Shown: positions 1-7,025, numbered from the stretch's first letter. The stretch: DNA of 17,692 nt from Patescibacteria group bacterium (GCA_004298345.1 SCTV01000041.1:1-17692), one strand, 5' to 3'. A program made the numbers and translations. The notes: a model not told the origin generated them from the sequence alone.

Positions 1-6
1 TTTCAT
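1..6 (-). CDS. Possible start of the T-box-controlled gene (cut by window edge)
   Basis: An ATG on the minus strand (complement of bases 4-6) lies about 15 bases after the T-box terminator hairpin, and the reading frame leaves the window after two codons. No Shine-Dalgarno sequence is visible just before it, so the true start may lie further left. T-box genes are usually aminoacyl-tRNA synthetases or amino-acid transport or synthesis genes, but nothing here identifies the product. Confidence 0.3.
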
Positions 7-21
7 TTTAAATAAATTAAA

Positions 22-205
22 ATCGCCCTCACAAAACTACCCGATGGATAATTTTATGAGGACGATCTTCACCGTGGTGCCACCTCAATTCGCTTTTCAC
101 AAAGCCTCTGTAGTTTTGTTTAAAAAGCCTGTTTCTACCTAGAAACCACGCATTGTCAGAGCGTGATGGGCTTATAAGACAAATGATACCTCGATACTTA
201 AATAA
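22..205 (-). promoter_or_regulatory. T-box leader (tRNA-sensing antitermination riboswitch)
   Basis: Read on the minus strand. The antiterminator has the family layout: helix A1 TGAGG (83-87) with CCTCA (57-61); a seven-base bulge TGGCACC (76-82) carrying the UGGN that pairs with an uncharged tRNA acceptor end; helix A2 ACGG (72-75) with TCGT (62-65); loop TGAAGA (66-71). The competing terminator pairs 57-66 with 22-31 around a second stem and is followed by a T-rich tract. The helix GCTTT/AAAGC with a GTGA loop (92-105) sits where stem III is expected. Further upstream, AAGCC/GGCTT encloses two hairpins, CACGC/GCGTG and GTTTCT/AGAAAC, a short unusual stem I region. The bulge C predicts a tRNA with G73 (Asp, Asn, Glu, Gln, Ser or Trp). 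The loop TCTGACAAT contains GAC and TCT, so the specifier is unresolved. The 5' end is approximate. The antiterminator/terminator assignment is strong, the stem I reading weak. Confidence 0.88.
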
Positions 206-230
206 AAACAATCCCACCAAGGCGAGATTG
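201..230 (-). terminator. Intrinsic terminator of the 82-aa gene
   Basis: On the minus strand CAATCTCGC and GTGGGATTG form a 9-bp stem (two G-U pairs) with a CTTG loop, followed by TTTTTATT (201-208). It begins two bases after the stop codon of the 82-aa gene and separates that gene from the T-box leader. Confidence 0.85.
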
Positions 231-232
231 CA

Positions 233-481
233 CTAATAGATCATCTCATCGATCTTCTGGCTGATCCACGGCCACGCTTCATCAAACTGCGTCCAAAAGA
301 CCCAAAGAGACAACGCAGAGAAGATGAGCTGAGTGGTGGCAATAATGAAATTGCCCCCGGACACAAATCCATTGATACCGAGCGCAAAGTTGGCCCCAAA
401 AGCCAGGAGTGCGGTCAGTCCGAAACGGATTTTTGACCAAGCGTGACGACGTGGCCAGTCGACAGTGGGTTCAATTTTCAT
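233..481 (-). CDS. Small two-helix membrane protein, function unknown
   Basis: 82 residues. Two hydrophobic stretches (about residues 21-41 and 46-64) suggest a membrane hairpin; the N-terminal part is basic (RRHAWSK) and the C-terminal part is Trp-rich and acidic. Unlike the housekeeping genes here it has a Shine-Dalgarno sequence, GAAAGG, seven bases before the ATG, and an extended -10 box (TGCTATAGT, 508-516), so it is its own transcription unit, closed by the terminator at 201-230. The base composition looks richer in G and C than neighbouring intergenic DNA. The family is not recognised. Hairpin membrane proteins of this size include holin-like and envelope proteins, but nothing favours one role. 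Confidence 0.75.
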   Translation of the reverse strand: MKIEPTVDWPRRHAWSKIRFGLTALLAFGANFALGINGFVSGGNFIIATTQLIFSALSLWVFWTQFDEAWPWISQKIDEMIY

Positions 482-507
482 AAAAAGACCTTTCTTAAGC
501 TAAAATT

Positions 508-516
508 ACTATAGCA
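508..516 (-). promoter_or_regulatory. Extended -10 promoter of the 82-aa gene
   Basis: TGC-TATAGT matches an extended -10 box. The region 17 bases upstream (531-536) has no good -35 hexamer and lies inside the inverted repeat at 525-559, so a protein bound there would overlap the promoter. The predicted leader is about 20 bases and contains the Shine-Dalgarno sequence. Confidence 0.6.
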
Positions 517-524
517 CAATTTTT

Positions 525-559
525 GCTAAACGGCTAAACACGGTGTTTAGCCGTTTAGC
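525..559. repeat. Perfect 16-3-16 inverted repeat, possible operator
   Basis: GCTAAACGGCTAAACA and its exact complement are separated by CGG. Each arm contains GCTAAAC twice, so the site holds four copies of a heptamer as nested direct and inverted repeats. Neither side has a T-run, which argues against a simple intrinsic terminator. It overlaps the -35 region of the 82-aa gene and lies 40 bases past the terminator of the ABC transporter gene. Confidence 0.7.
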
Positions 560-599
560 ATGGCTATACAGAGCCATTTTGATTTTATCTACTCTTACC

Positions 600-639
600 A
601 AAAGGCCCCGGATTTTCAGTAGAAAATCCGGGGCCTTTT
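600..639 (-). terminator. Intrinsic terminator after the ABC transporter gene
   Basis: A perfect 18-bp stem (600-617 with 622-639) with a four-base loop (AGTA on the plus strand) and four terminal T residues on either strand. It lies 32 bases beyond the ABC transporter stop codon and is nearly symmetric, so it could also stop transcription coming from the left. Confidence 0.85.
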
Positions 640-671
640 CTTACTCCCAACTATGTACCTTCGACTTTCAA

Positions 672-2492
672 CTACTCGGTATTGTACCCCTTTGCCTGCA
701 GTTTAAACAACTTCGCATACGTTCCATCTTTTTCCATGAGTTGCGAATGGGAACCCAACTCATGTACCGTGCCATCTCTCAAGACTAATATTTTGTCTGC
801 CGTCCGCACCGTCGAAAATCGATGTGAAATTAAAATAACTGTCTTATCTTTTGGTAAGGCTTCCAGCCGAGCAAAAATCTTTGCTTCCGACTCAGCGTCG
901 ACTGATGCTGTCGGCTCATCGAGTACGAGTATTGCCGGATTACGATACAGCGCTCGAGCCAAAGCGAGTTTTTGCAACTGACCCTTAGAAGGATCAATCC
1001 CTCCCTCAAACTGCTTGCCGAGCATTTGACCATATCCGTCTTCCCACTCATTTATAAATTCAGCCGCCTCACTTCCCTGTGCCGCCCACCTTACTCTGTC
1101 CATATCGAGAGGTTCGTCACTCCGACCAAGAGCGATGGCTTCTGACACTTTCATCTGATAACTAGAATAATCTTGAAAAAGTACGCCGAGCGCGTGGAGC
1201 CAGCTATCTAGATCGAGCTCCTTCAAATCTCTGCCGTCTACCAAAATCTGTCCACCAGTCGGATCATAAATGCGACACAAGAGTTTTACCAAAGTTGTCT
1301 TACCGGCACCATTGACTCCCACCAACGCCAGCTTTTCGCCCGGCTCAATAGTAAAAGAAATGTTGGAGAGTACTTGTCGGCTCGTTCCCGGATAAGAGAA
1401 AGAAACATTTTGAAAAAGAACTCTTGGCGCATAAGTCGAACTTACCTTAATAGGATTTTTGGCTCTCGGAATACTCGACTTTACATCCAATATTTTAAAC
1501 AAATCAGAAACAAAGAGACTATCCTTGTATTGTCTCGCCATATTCATAAGAAAACCTGCCAAAGCCCCTTCCAGCTCCACGATAGACCCAATCACAAAAA
1601 TCATAGTACCCACTTCTGTTTCTCCAGACAAAACACTTCGGATAACCGTCACAATACCGAGACCAACAGCACCACCAGTAATCAAAAGTGCCCCCATATG
1701 CCAAAAAACTCTCTTTCGTTCGACCACCTTTTGTTTTAAATTAAATGAATGAAATATGTCAGAAATTGTCCTGATAAAATAGCCGGTGCTTTGAAATAAT
1801 TTCATCTCCGTCAGATCGCGCTTATCCATAAAATGATCCCGAAATGCCCAAAATCGTCTTCGTATCGGAGCTTCGGCATGATAAATGCCATAGACACCTT
1901 CGCCGTAGATTGCTTCGACCGCGAGCCGTGGCAATACCGCGAGCGCAACAATCAAAAAGAGCCACGGACTAAAAGAATACAAAATAACCGTAGCAATAAT
2001 GACCTCCAAAATGTTTGGCAAATTCATAAAAATATTTGTCGTCATTTCGACCATCGGCCACACCCCGCGCTCCCACAATGTATTGAGTGTATCGTTGAAC
2101 TTTGGATCTTCCATCGTAGAAATATCGATGGTTGCCTTTTTGGTAATGAACAATATCTCAAAGTGCTCCTGTAGATCTATATTAAACCAGCGATCAACGT
2201 ATCCTTTAAAACCATACAATAATTCTGGTATTAAAATCATTGCAACTGCGAGTATTGAAAGCCACGTAACCGCTGAGGGAGTTACCGTGTGAATATTGGT
2301 GAGATTGTTTACCAAAAGAGCAAGCACCCCGCTTTTGACAAAGGGCATTAAAGCAATACCCAAGGACAAAGCAAGAGTAATGAGAACCATTTTTTTATGA
2401 TTCTCCCAAACCATTTTTAAAATACGTTTGCTATTATGCAAAAGTTTTAAAATCGAGCGAATTTGTTCTTTAGCAGTACGTTTTGTGGACAT
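672..2492 (-). CDS. ABC exporter half-transporter (fused membrane and ATPase domains)
   Basis: 606 residues, the usual size for an exporter half-transporter working as a homo- or heterodimer that pumps a lipid, peptide or drug outward. The N-terminal half has about six hydrophobic segments (near 36-62, 76-96, 158-175, 176-192, 264-285, 295-315). The ATPase domain from about 358 has Walker A GVNGAGKT (392-399), Q-loop Gln440, Walker B ILVLDE (521-526), D-loop SVDAE, and switch His557. The ABC signature is degenerate: SKGQ (502-505) in place of SGGQ, although the following QKLALARAL is normal. Such a change can mark the weaker site of a heterodimer, but no partner gene lies next to it. It follows trpS by 150 bases of structured spacer with no clear trpS terminator, so the two may be co-transcribed. 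No AAGGAGG at normal spacing: the nearest is 18 bases from the ATG and inside a hairpin. Substrate unknown. Confidence 0.93.
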   Translation of the reverse strand: MSTKRTAKEQIRSILKLLHNSKRILKMVWENHKKMVLITLALSLGIALMPFVKSGVLALLVNNLTNIHTVTPSAVTWLSILAVAMILIPELLYGFKGYVDRWFNIDLQEHFEILFITKKATIDISTMEDPKFNDTLNTLWERGVWPMVEMTTNIFMNLPNILEVIIATVILYSFSPWLFLIVALAVLPRLAVEAIYGEGVYGIYHAEAPIRRRFWAFRDHFMDKRDLTEMKLFQSTGYFIRTISDIFHSFNLKQKVVERKRVFWHMGALLITGGAVGLGIVTVIRSVLSGETEVGTMIFVIGSIVELEGALAGFLMNMARQYKDSLFVSDLFKILDVKSSIPRAKNPIKVSSTYAPRVLFQNVSFSYPGTSRQVLSNISFTIEPGEKLALVGVNGAGKTTLVKLLCRIYDPTGGQILVDGRDLKELDLDSWLHALGVLFQDYSSYQMKVSEAIALGRSDEPLDMDRVRWAAQGSEAAEFINEWEDGYGQMLGKQFEGGIDPSKGQLQKLALARALYRNPAILVLDEPTASVDAESEAKIFARLEALPKDKTVILISHRFSTVRTADKILVLRDGTVHELGSHSQLMEKDGTYAKLFKLQAKGYNTE

Positions 2493-2499
2493 GTTTTGG

Positions 2500-2563
2500 G
2501 GAATTAAATTCCTCCTTTTCTAAAGGAGGTGGCGAGTACTCGAGACGGAGGATTTTGAATTCC
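2500..2563. repeat. REP-like imperfect palindrome with two competing hairpins
   Basis: On the minus strand the outer arms GGAATT and AATTCC enclose CCTCC, the 10-bp palindrome CGAGTACTCG (2533-2542), and a tight hairpin CCTCCTTT-AGA-AAAGGAGG. The last GGAGG can pair either with the adjacent CCTCC (small hairpin) or with the far CCTCC (large cruciform). The compact nested symmetry is that of an interspersed repetitive element, though only this one copy is in the window. It lies just upstream of the ABC transporter start, so it would be in that gene's leader if transcribed. Confidence 0.6.
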
Positions 2564-2578
2564 AAATCCCTTGACTAG

Positions 2579-2619
2579 CGTCTGCTGAGTCGATCGTTTG
2601 TGATCGACACCTGTAGACG
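2579..2619 (-). other. Hairpin with internal loop in the trpS-ABC transporter spacer
   Basis: An outer CGTCT/AGACG stem, an internal loop of about 5 by 6 bases, and an inner 7-bp stem GTCGATC/GATCGAC with a six-base loop. No T-run follows it, so it is not an intrinsic terminator. The 12-bp palindrome CCTTTATAAAGG lies next to it (2621-2632) and contains a possible -10 box (TATAAA). It may be a structured leader or an mRNA stability element. Confidence 0.45.
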
Positions 2620-2642
2620 GCCTTTATAAAGGGAGAATAGAA

Positions 2643-3599
2643 CTAATACAACTTTACACCAATTTTCTCCCGCACTACCTCCATCTTTGCATTGGCCTTG
2701 ACTCTAGCTTTTTCCCCACCAGCCTTGAGAATAGCGAGCACAGACTCTTTGTCTTTTGCCAATTGTTCTCGCTTTTCTCGAAGTGGTTTTATAAATGCAG
2801 AAATGTCGGCAATGAGCGCTTCCTTCAAATCTTTATACTTTCCCGCCTTTTCGGTATAGAGTCTGTCGAGCTCGAGCTGTGATCGAAACAATTTGTGTAT
2901 CTCGTACACATTTTTAGGAATACCGCCAGATGAGTCGGTTACGATACTCATGACTGCCTTTTTTATTTCTTCGTCAGTCGCAAAAAGAGGGATGGTATTG
3001 CCATAGCTCTTGCTCATCTTTTGTCCGTCGGTACCAGGCACCACCGCCACCTCTTTCATGATCAATGGCTCGGGTAAAATAAAGGTGTCACCAAAAATAC
3101 GGTTAAACTTCTCTGCTGTGTCTCGAGCGTATTCGATATGTTGTTTTTGATCCTGTCCTACCGGCACGGTGGTCGCGTCGTAGAGTAAAATATCGGCTGC
3201 CATGAGCATTGGATAGTTGAAGGTACCAACACCAATCTCCTTACTCTTTGCCTCAGCATCTTTAAATGCATGCGCACGCATCAAGTACGGCATAGTAGTG
3301 ATTGTATCAAAAATCCACGCGAGCTCGGGATGAGCCGAAACGTCTGACTGTTTGAAAATGGTGGATTGAGTTGGGTCGATACCAATAGCAAGATAGTCGA
3401 GCACTACATCGAGGATATTTTGTTTCATCTCTTCATGGTTCTGAATAAAATTGAGTGCGTGATAATCCGCAATCATAAAAAACTTGTCGGTGGCTGGCTG
3501 GCTAACTTGGAGCTCCACCCACTGCTTCATAGCACCAAAATAATTGCCGATGTGTGGTCGGCCAGTGGGCTTTACTCCAGACAATAGTACTTTTTTCAT
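2643..3599 (-). CDS. trpS: Tryptophanyl-tRNA synthetase
   Basis: Class Ic aminoacyl-tRNA synthetase that activates tryptophan with ATP and charges tRNA-Trp in the cytoplasm. At 318 residues it is slightly shorter than the usual 325-340. The HIGH-type motif is PHIGN (15-19), preceded by the family's SGVKPTGRPH stretch; the signature loop is KMSKS (194-198) within GTDGQKMSKSYGN, and the VGQDQKQH block that contacts substrate is present. The start is fixed by context: TATAAT (3606-3611) ends six bases before the ATG and there is no Shine-Dalgarno sequence, so the mRNA is probably leaderless. It lies downstream of the kinase operon but is separated from it by a strong terminator. No T-box precedes it, so the T-box at the left edge is not its regulator. 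Confidence 0.97.
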   Translation of the reverse strand: MKKVLLSGVKPTGRPHIGNYFGAMKQWVELQVSQPATDKFFMIADYHALNFIQNHEEMKQNILDVVLDYLAIGIDPTQSTIFKQSDVSAHPELAWIFDTITTMPYLMRAHAFKDAEAKSKEIGVGTFNYPMLMAADILLYDATTVPVGQDQKQHIEYARDTAEKFNRIFGDTFILPEPLIMKEVAVVPGTDGQKMSKSYGNTIPLFATDEEIKKAVMSIVTDSSGGIPKNVYEIHKLFRSQLELDRLYTEKAGKYKDLKEALIADISAFIKPLREKREQLAKDKESVLAILKAGGEKARVKANAKMEVVREKIGVKLY

Positions 3600-3605
3600 G
3601 ATCTC

Positions 3606-3611
3606 ATTATA
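3606..3611 (-). promoter_or_regulatory. -10 box of leaderless trpS
   Basis: A perfect TATAAT, six bases before the trpS ATG, places the expected transcription start at or next to the start codon. No convincing -35 hexamer is visible. Confidence 0.7.
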
Positions 3612-3627
3612 CCAAGAAAAACATTAA

Positions 3628-3675
3628 GAGAAAATAGCCCAGAATTTCCTACTGAAAATTCTGGGCTATTTTCTC
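3628..3675 (-). terminator. Terminator of the kinase operon
   Basis: A perfect 20-bp stem (3628-3647 with 3656-3675) with an eight-base loop, starting two bases after the histidine kinase stop codon. There is no long U-tract after it on the minus strand (TTAATGTTTTTC), but the stem is very stable and its outer part is A/T-rich. Confidence 0.8.
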
Positions 3676-3677
3676 AA

Positions 3678-5387
3678 TTATCTTATGGTATCCAACTCAA
3701 TAATAAACCTCGAGCCCTTGCCTTTTCCATCAGACTCGGCCCAAATTTTGCCGTGATGTGCCTGTACCATTTGTTTTGCAAGATAGAGACCGAGACCAGT
3801 ACCACTGACATTTGTTTTAAACGCATCCTTGTCTCGTGTAAACTTTGCAAAAAGCTGAGGGATCACAGCCTCATCAATACCCACCCCCGTGTCAGACACC
3901 GTCACCCGCACACGCCCGCTCGTGCCATCCGAAAGCGAGTGCCGAGAAAGCGCCACTTTGATCGAACCCTGTGGTGTATATTTAATAGAATTGTCGATGA
4001 GATTACCGATGACTTGTTTGATCTTTCCCTGATCCGCATTAACAAAATAATCCCCCGGGCCAGCCACAGATGAAATAGTCAAACCCGCTTTCATGATATT
4101 TGGCCTAAATTCTTCCACTACCTGTATCGCCAATTTCTTGATATCAAAACTGGTAAAATCATACTTCATCGTTCCCTGCTCAATACGAGAGATGTCAAGA
4201 AAGTCACTCACAATAGTAACAAGTGACTGTGTCGACTGATACATACGGTCTACCGCTTCACGCACCGCAGTAGAAACATCGCCATACGTTCCATCTAGGA
4301 TGAGTGACGCGTAGCCTTTGATCGCGGTCAATGGATTTCGAATCTGGTGTGAAGCCAATGAAAGAAACTCCGACTTGAGCTTGTCGAGCTCTTTGAGCTT
4401 AATGTTGGCGCTTTCGAGTTTTTCATTTGACTTTACCAGATCCCCTGCCAACTCTTCGATTCTCTCCCTCTGTGCCACCTCCTTTTTAACACTGCGAACC
4501 AAGATAAGTCCGAGAATTGCTGAGATAACCAATGTGATACCTACCAGGATTTGGTTGATCGTCGTCGTAACAAACAAAAATTCTGACCCTATCAAGATCA
4601 CCAGTGCCCACACCAACGCTTGCGCACCAACCATTTTGATATCAAAAGCTTTAAATTTAACGATGAGATACGCAAGAAAAGCCATGAACACTACCATACC
4701 TATAAAACCATACTGTTCCAAACTATAGCTCGTCAACACACCCAAATCATTGAGATAGCTCACGAGGAAACTCGAGAAGAAAAACATCAATATAAAAATC
4801 TCGATACCCAAAACGAATATTACATTTTTTCTTTTTTCTTTTTTGTCCTTTACTTGTTTATTTCGTCTAATCAACAAAGAAAGAGTTGCCAAAGAAGAAA
4901 CAATGCCAAATAGATAGTAATAAAATATAAAATAGGTATTTTCTACTGGTGTACAGTAAATGCTGTCCAAAAACCCTACATCAAATCTACTTGGTGTGAT
5001 GAGAATAATCGGCAACATCAAAACAAGCAAACTAAACTTGGTCTTAGTACTCAAATCTCTGTTAAATAAGAATACATAGCTGAGATAAAAACAGAGTAAA
5101 AAAATGCCCGATATTAATATGCCAAAAAATGACCAGAAGAACATCAGTCTCTCGGTGTTTGAACTAAGCCAGGTGATCAGATTAAACGTAATAAAAAGAG
5201 AAAATAATAATGAAAGGGCAAAAAGAATTTTACTGGTCAGATCTCTGTTTTTGATCAAAACAAAGATACCGACCAAAAGAGAAATAACAGCAACCGGAAT
5301 ATGCGTGTAATAAATAAAGGAGGCGTTTACTGCAGCGACAGAGTCTAAACAAATTTGCTGCATAGACTGTAGAAAAGAAAGTTCCAT
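3678..5387 (-). CDS. Multi-pass membrane sensor histidine kinase
   Basis: 569 residues. About nine hydrophobic segments fill residues 25-300 (near 25-45, 52-75, 83-107, 118-132, 152-173, 188-212, 225-245, 256-275, 279-298), resembling the 7TM-type N-terminal sensor of some kinases. A short coiled coil (about 300-338) leads to the dimerisation domain with H-box SLASHQIRNPL and phospho-acceptor His347. The ATPase domain has N-box NLIDNSIKYT (462-471), G1 DTGVGID (499-505), an F-box around LFAKF and G2 GTGLGL (529-534), so the kinase looks active. No response regulator is encoded in the window; the partner must be elsewhere. It follows the SET-domain gene after three bases and is the last gene of the operon. 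The ligand is unknown; a membrane-embedded sensor could read lipids, membrane state or a small hydrophobic signal. Confidence 0.93.
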   Translation of the reverse strand: MELSFLQSMQQICLDSVAAVNASFIYYTHIPVAVISLLVGIFVLIKNRDLTSKILFALSLLFSLFITFNLITWLSSNTERLMFFWSFFGILISGIFLLCFYLSYVFLFNRDLSTKTKFSLLVLMLPIILITPSRFDVGFLDSIYCTPVENTYFIFYYYLFGIVSSLATLSLLIRRNKQVKDKKEKRKNVIFVLGIEIFILMFFFSSFLVSYLNDLGVLTSYSLEQYGFIGMVVFMAFLAYLIVKFKAFDIKMVGAQALVWALVILIGSEFLFVTTTINQILVGITLVISAILGLILVRSVKKEVAQRERIEELAGDLVKSNEKLESANIKLKELDKLKSEFLSLASHQIRNPLTAIKGYASLILDGTYGDVSTAVREAVDRMYQSTQSLVTIVSDFLDISRIEQGTMKYDFTSFDIKKLAIQVVEEFRPNIMKAGLTISSVAGPGDYFVNADQGKIKQVIGNLIDNSIKYTPQGSIKVALSRHSLSDGTSGRVRVTVSDTGVGIDEAVIPQLFAKFTRDKDAFKTNVSGTGLGLYLAKQMVQAHHGKIWAESDGKGKGSRFIIELDTIR

Positions 5388-5390
5388 ATA

Positions 5391-5840
5391 TTATATTTTG
5401 ACTACCCCTCTGCAATTTTTAGAACCGCACTTACAGTCAAAAGAGTACACATGTTTTTGCATAAGCGCCTCGACATCTATTGTAAACTCTTCACCAACAT
5501 TTATTTTTCTTTTTGCAACATAGTCTCCATTTTCAGCACATACTACGCAAGGGTCACAGCTATGGTTCATAAAATAGGCAATATTGAGCTTGTTTATATC
5601 TTGAGGAGCATGTACGCCTTCTTCAGTTTTATAGCAAAAATAAATAAGCTGTCTTTTGGTAGCTGGATCAATCTTTTCAAATTCACTCCACGAGATCAGA
5701 CGACTTTCGTCCCAATTAGAATGAGGAACGACTACTTCGCCTGGTAAAAATTCCCTGAGCGAAAACAATCCAGCTTCACCAGCGATGATTTTTGACGGCC
5801 GAACTTCAAATTTTGCTTTTGGATACGGTGCGTTTTCCAT
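5391..5840 (-). CDS. SET-domain protein (putative protein methyltransferase)
   Basis: 149 residues, close to a minimal SET plus post-SET unit. SET enzymes transfer methyl groups from S-adenosylmethionine to protein lysines. Visible motifs: the N-terminal AGEAGLFSLREF (glycine-rich SET I), NHSCDP (92-97; family NHSCxPN, which forms the cofactor pocket), GEEFTIDV (116-123; family GEELTxDY), and a Cys-rich post-SET tail CKC...NC (136, 138, 143), which with Cys95 of NHSCDP would bind zinc. Odd points: the family's tyrosine after GEELTxD is Val here, and the Asn after NHSCDP is Cys, so activity or product specificity may differ. The start overlaps the 267-aa gene by 35 bases, and the kinase gene follows after three bases, indicating translational coupling. 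The target could be a ribosomal or envelope protein, but nothing in the sequence shows which. Confidence 0.88.
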   Translation of the reverse strand: MENAPYPKAKFEVRPSKIIAGEAGLFSLREFLPGEVVVPHSNWDESRLISWSEFEKIDPATKRQLIYFCYKTEEGVHAPQDINKLNIAYFMNHSCDPCVVCAENGDYVAKRKINVGEEFTIDVEALMQKHVYSFDCKCGSKNCRGVVKI

Positions 5841-6609
5841 AGGACTTCTTGTACACTATACCATTAATCGTCATTTTAATAAATTCTGGGTAACACCACC
5901 AGTATTTATTATCCTCTTCATTCTTTGGAGCAATCGGCACAATGAGTGGTTTTAAACCAAAATACTTGCTTACCTCTTCGAATGCCGGCAACAATATTTC
6001 CCTTGTAAACTTTTCCTCGCTTTTTGTAACTAAAAAATTTTCAAACAAAATGCCGTTCCGTATAAAAATAGCCATCGCATACTTGTAATACTCCTTTGCA
6101 TTTTTACCCATACTTTTATACCAAGATGAGGCGTCAAACATGTCTATCTCGCCATAAAAAGTGTCCAACGCGCGGTGGTGAAAATCGACAAGGTTCTCAC
6201 CCCAAGTAGTCTGTATATCACAAATCCTTTTATTTTCTTCTTTGCCCGTCAAATCTATAATTTTTTCGTTGCTTAATATCATAGCGCCCTGATCATTTCT
6301 ACCATGATAAAAAACCATTTTGGCGAGCGAGGCTTTGTCAAAGTTTGTGGTGACAAAAGTATCTTCTAGATACTCAAATGCTAACGTCTTTAACTTCATT
6401 TTTTCTGCTTCTTTCCAAAAATGATAAAAGGCCCAATGAGGAGAAGCGACATGAGAAGTAGATATTGCTCTCGGTTCGGCCTTAAGTATCTCAGGGATAT
6501 TGCCTTTTAGGTATTCAGAAACCTTTTTTTCAAGCTCTTTATCTTCCCATCTCCTCTTGAGCTCTATTTTCGCTTCTTCAGATGATGTATACAGATCTTT
6601 TATATCCAT
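5806..6609 (-). CDS. Conserved-looking 267-aa soluble protein, function unknown
   Basis: 267 residues, no signal peptide or membrane segment. The composition is highly charged and aromatic-rich, typical of a folded cytoplasmic protein. Residues 1-40 are a charged helical region; the central part has His/Trp clusters (HVASPHWAFYHFW near 53-65, WGENLVDFHHRALD near 136-149) that could form a metal or substrate pocket. No family motif is recognised. It starts five bases after the Cys-rich protein gene and overlaps the SET gene by 35 bases, so all four genes are probably made together from the promoter at 7020. It may be the substrate or partner of the methyltransferase, but that is inference from position only. 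Confidence 0.85.
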   Translation of the reverse strand: MDIKDLYTSSEEAKIELKRRWEDKELEKKVSEYLKGNIPEILKAEPRAISTSHVASPHWAFYHFWKEAEKMKLKTLAFEYLEDTFVTTNFDKASLAKMVFYHGRNDQGAMILSNEKIIDLTGKEENKRICDIQTTWGENLVDFHHRALDTFYGEIDMFDASSWYKSMGKNAKEYYKYAMAIFIRNGILFENFLVTKSEEKFTREILLPAFEEVSKYFGLKPLIVPIAPKNEEDNKYWWCYPEFIKMTINGIVYKKSYGKRTVSKSKI

Positions 6610-6614
6610 ACTTT

Positions 6615-7013
6615 TTATTCTTTACAAACTTCATCAACCCCTACAGTAGTTTTGTCACAAAAAGTGTATGAACAAGAAACCTCGCCTTGGGTGCACGTGA
6701 GCTCAGCACCACAACCAACTTTTTCGGCGGTAGCATCACAGAGGGCAATGGTAGCTGCTTTTTTACTAATTTTTTTATAATAACTGGTGCGATCGGCTTC
6801 TACGGTGGGACAAGTTGTATCAGACTCTGGGTCACAGACTCGAACAAAACATTTCTCGGTCTGGGGATCACAAGAAGTCTTAGCCAAAATTTGATAATCT
6901 TTTTGTATAAAAATTTTGACAAAAGCCACACCAGCCGAAGCAAGAATCAGCAAAATCACGAGTATATAAAAAATACGATTAGCAGCTTTTGTTTTTTTAT
7001 CCATAACGTCCAT
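6615..7013 (-). CDS. Membrane-anchored Cys-rich extracytoplasmic protein
   Basis: 132 residues. A short basic N-terminus (DKKTKAANR) precedes one hydrophobic segment (about 14-36) without a lipobox Cys or an obvious cleavage site, so it is probably a signal anchor. The remaining 95 residues would lie outside the membrane and contain ten cysteines, spaced in pairs, which suggests disulfide bonding in a small secreted domain. Family not recognised. The start was chosen because TATAAT ends six bases before this ATG; a second Met three codons later is a weaker alternative. It is the first gene of the operon with the 267-aa protein, SET protein and kinase, so it could be a surface component of the sensing system (inference). 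Confidence 0.85.
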   Translation of the reverse strand: MDVMDKKTKAANRIFYILVILLILASAGVAFVKIFIQKDYQILAKTSCDPQTEKCFVRVCDPESDTTCPTVEADRTSYYKKISKKAATIALCDATAEKVGCGAELTCTQGEVSCSYTFCDKTTVGVDEVCKE

Positions 7014-7019
7014 CTAGTT

Positions 7020-7025
7020 ATTATA
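7020..7025 (-). promoter_or_regulatory. -10 box of the kinase operon, leaderless start
   Basis: TATAAT within TGGTATAAT, six bases before the ATG at 7013: the same spacing as at trpS and the 100-aa gene. No Shine-Dalgarno sequence fits between them. No clear -35 box; the upstream bases belong to the hairpin-rich region. Confidence 0.7.

Noticed and set aside
29..220. Open frame of 63 codons on the minus strand at the left edge
   Set aside because: It runs through the terminator of the 82-aa gene and the T-box leader; RNA structure explains the sequence better than a protein.
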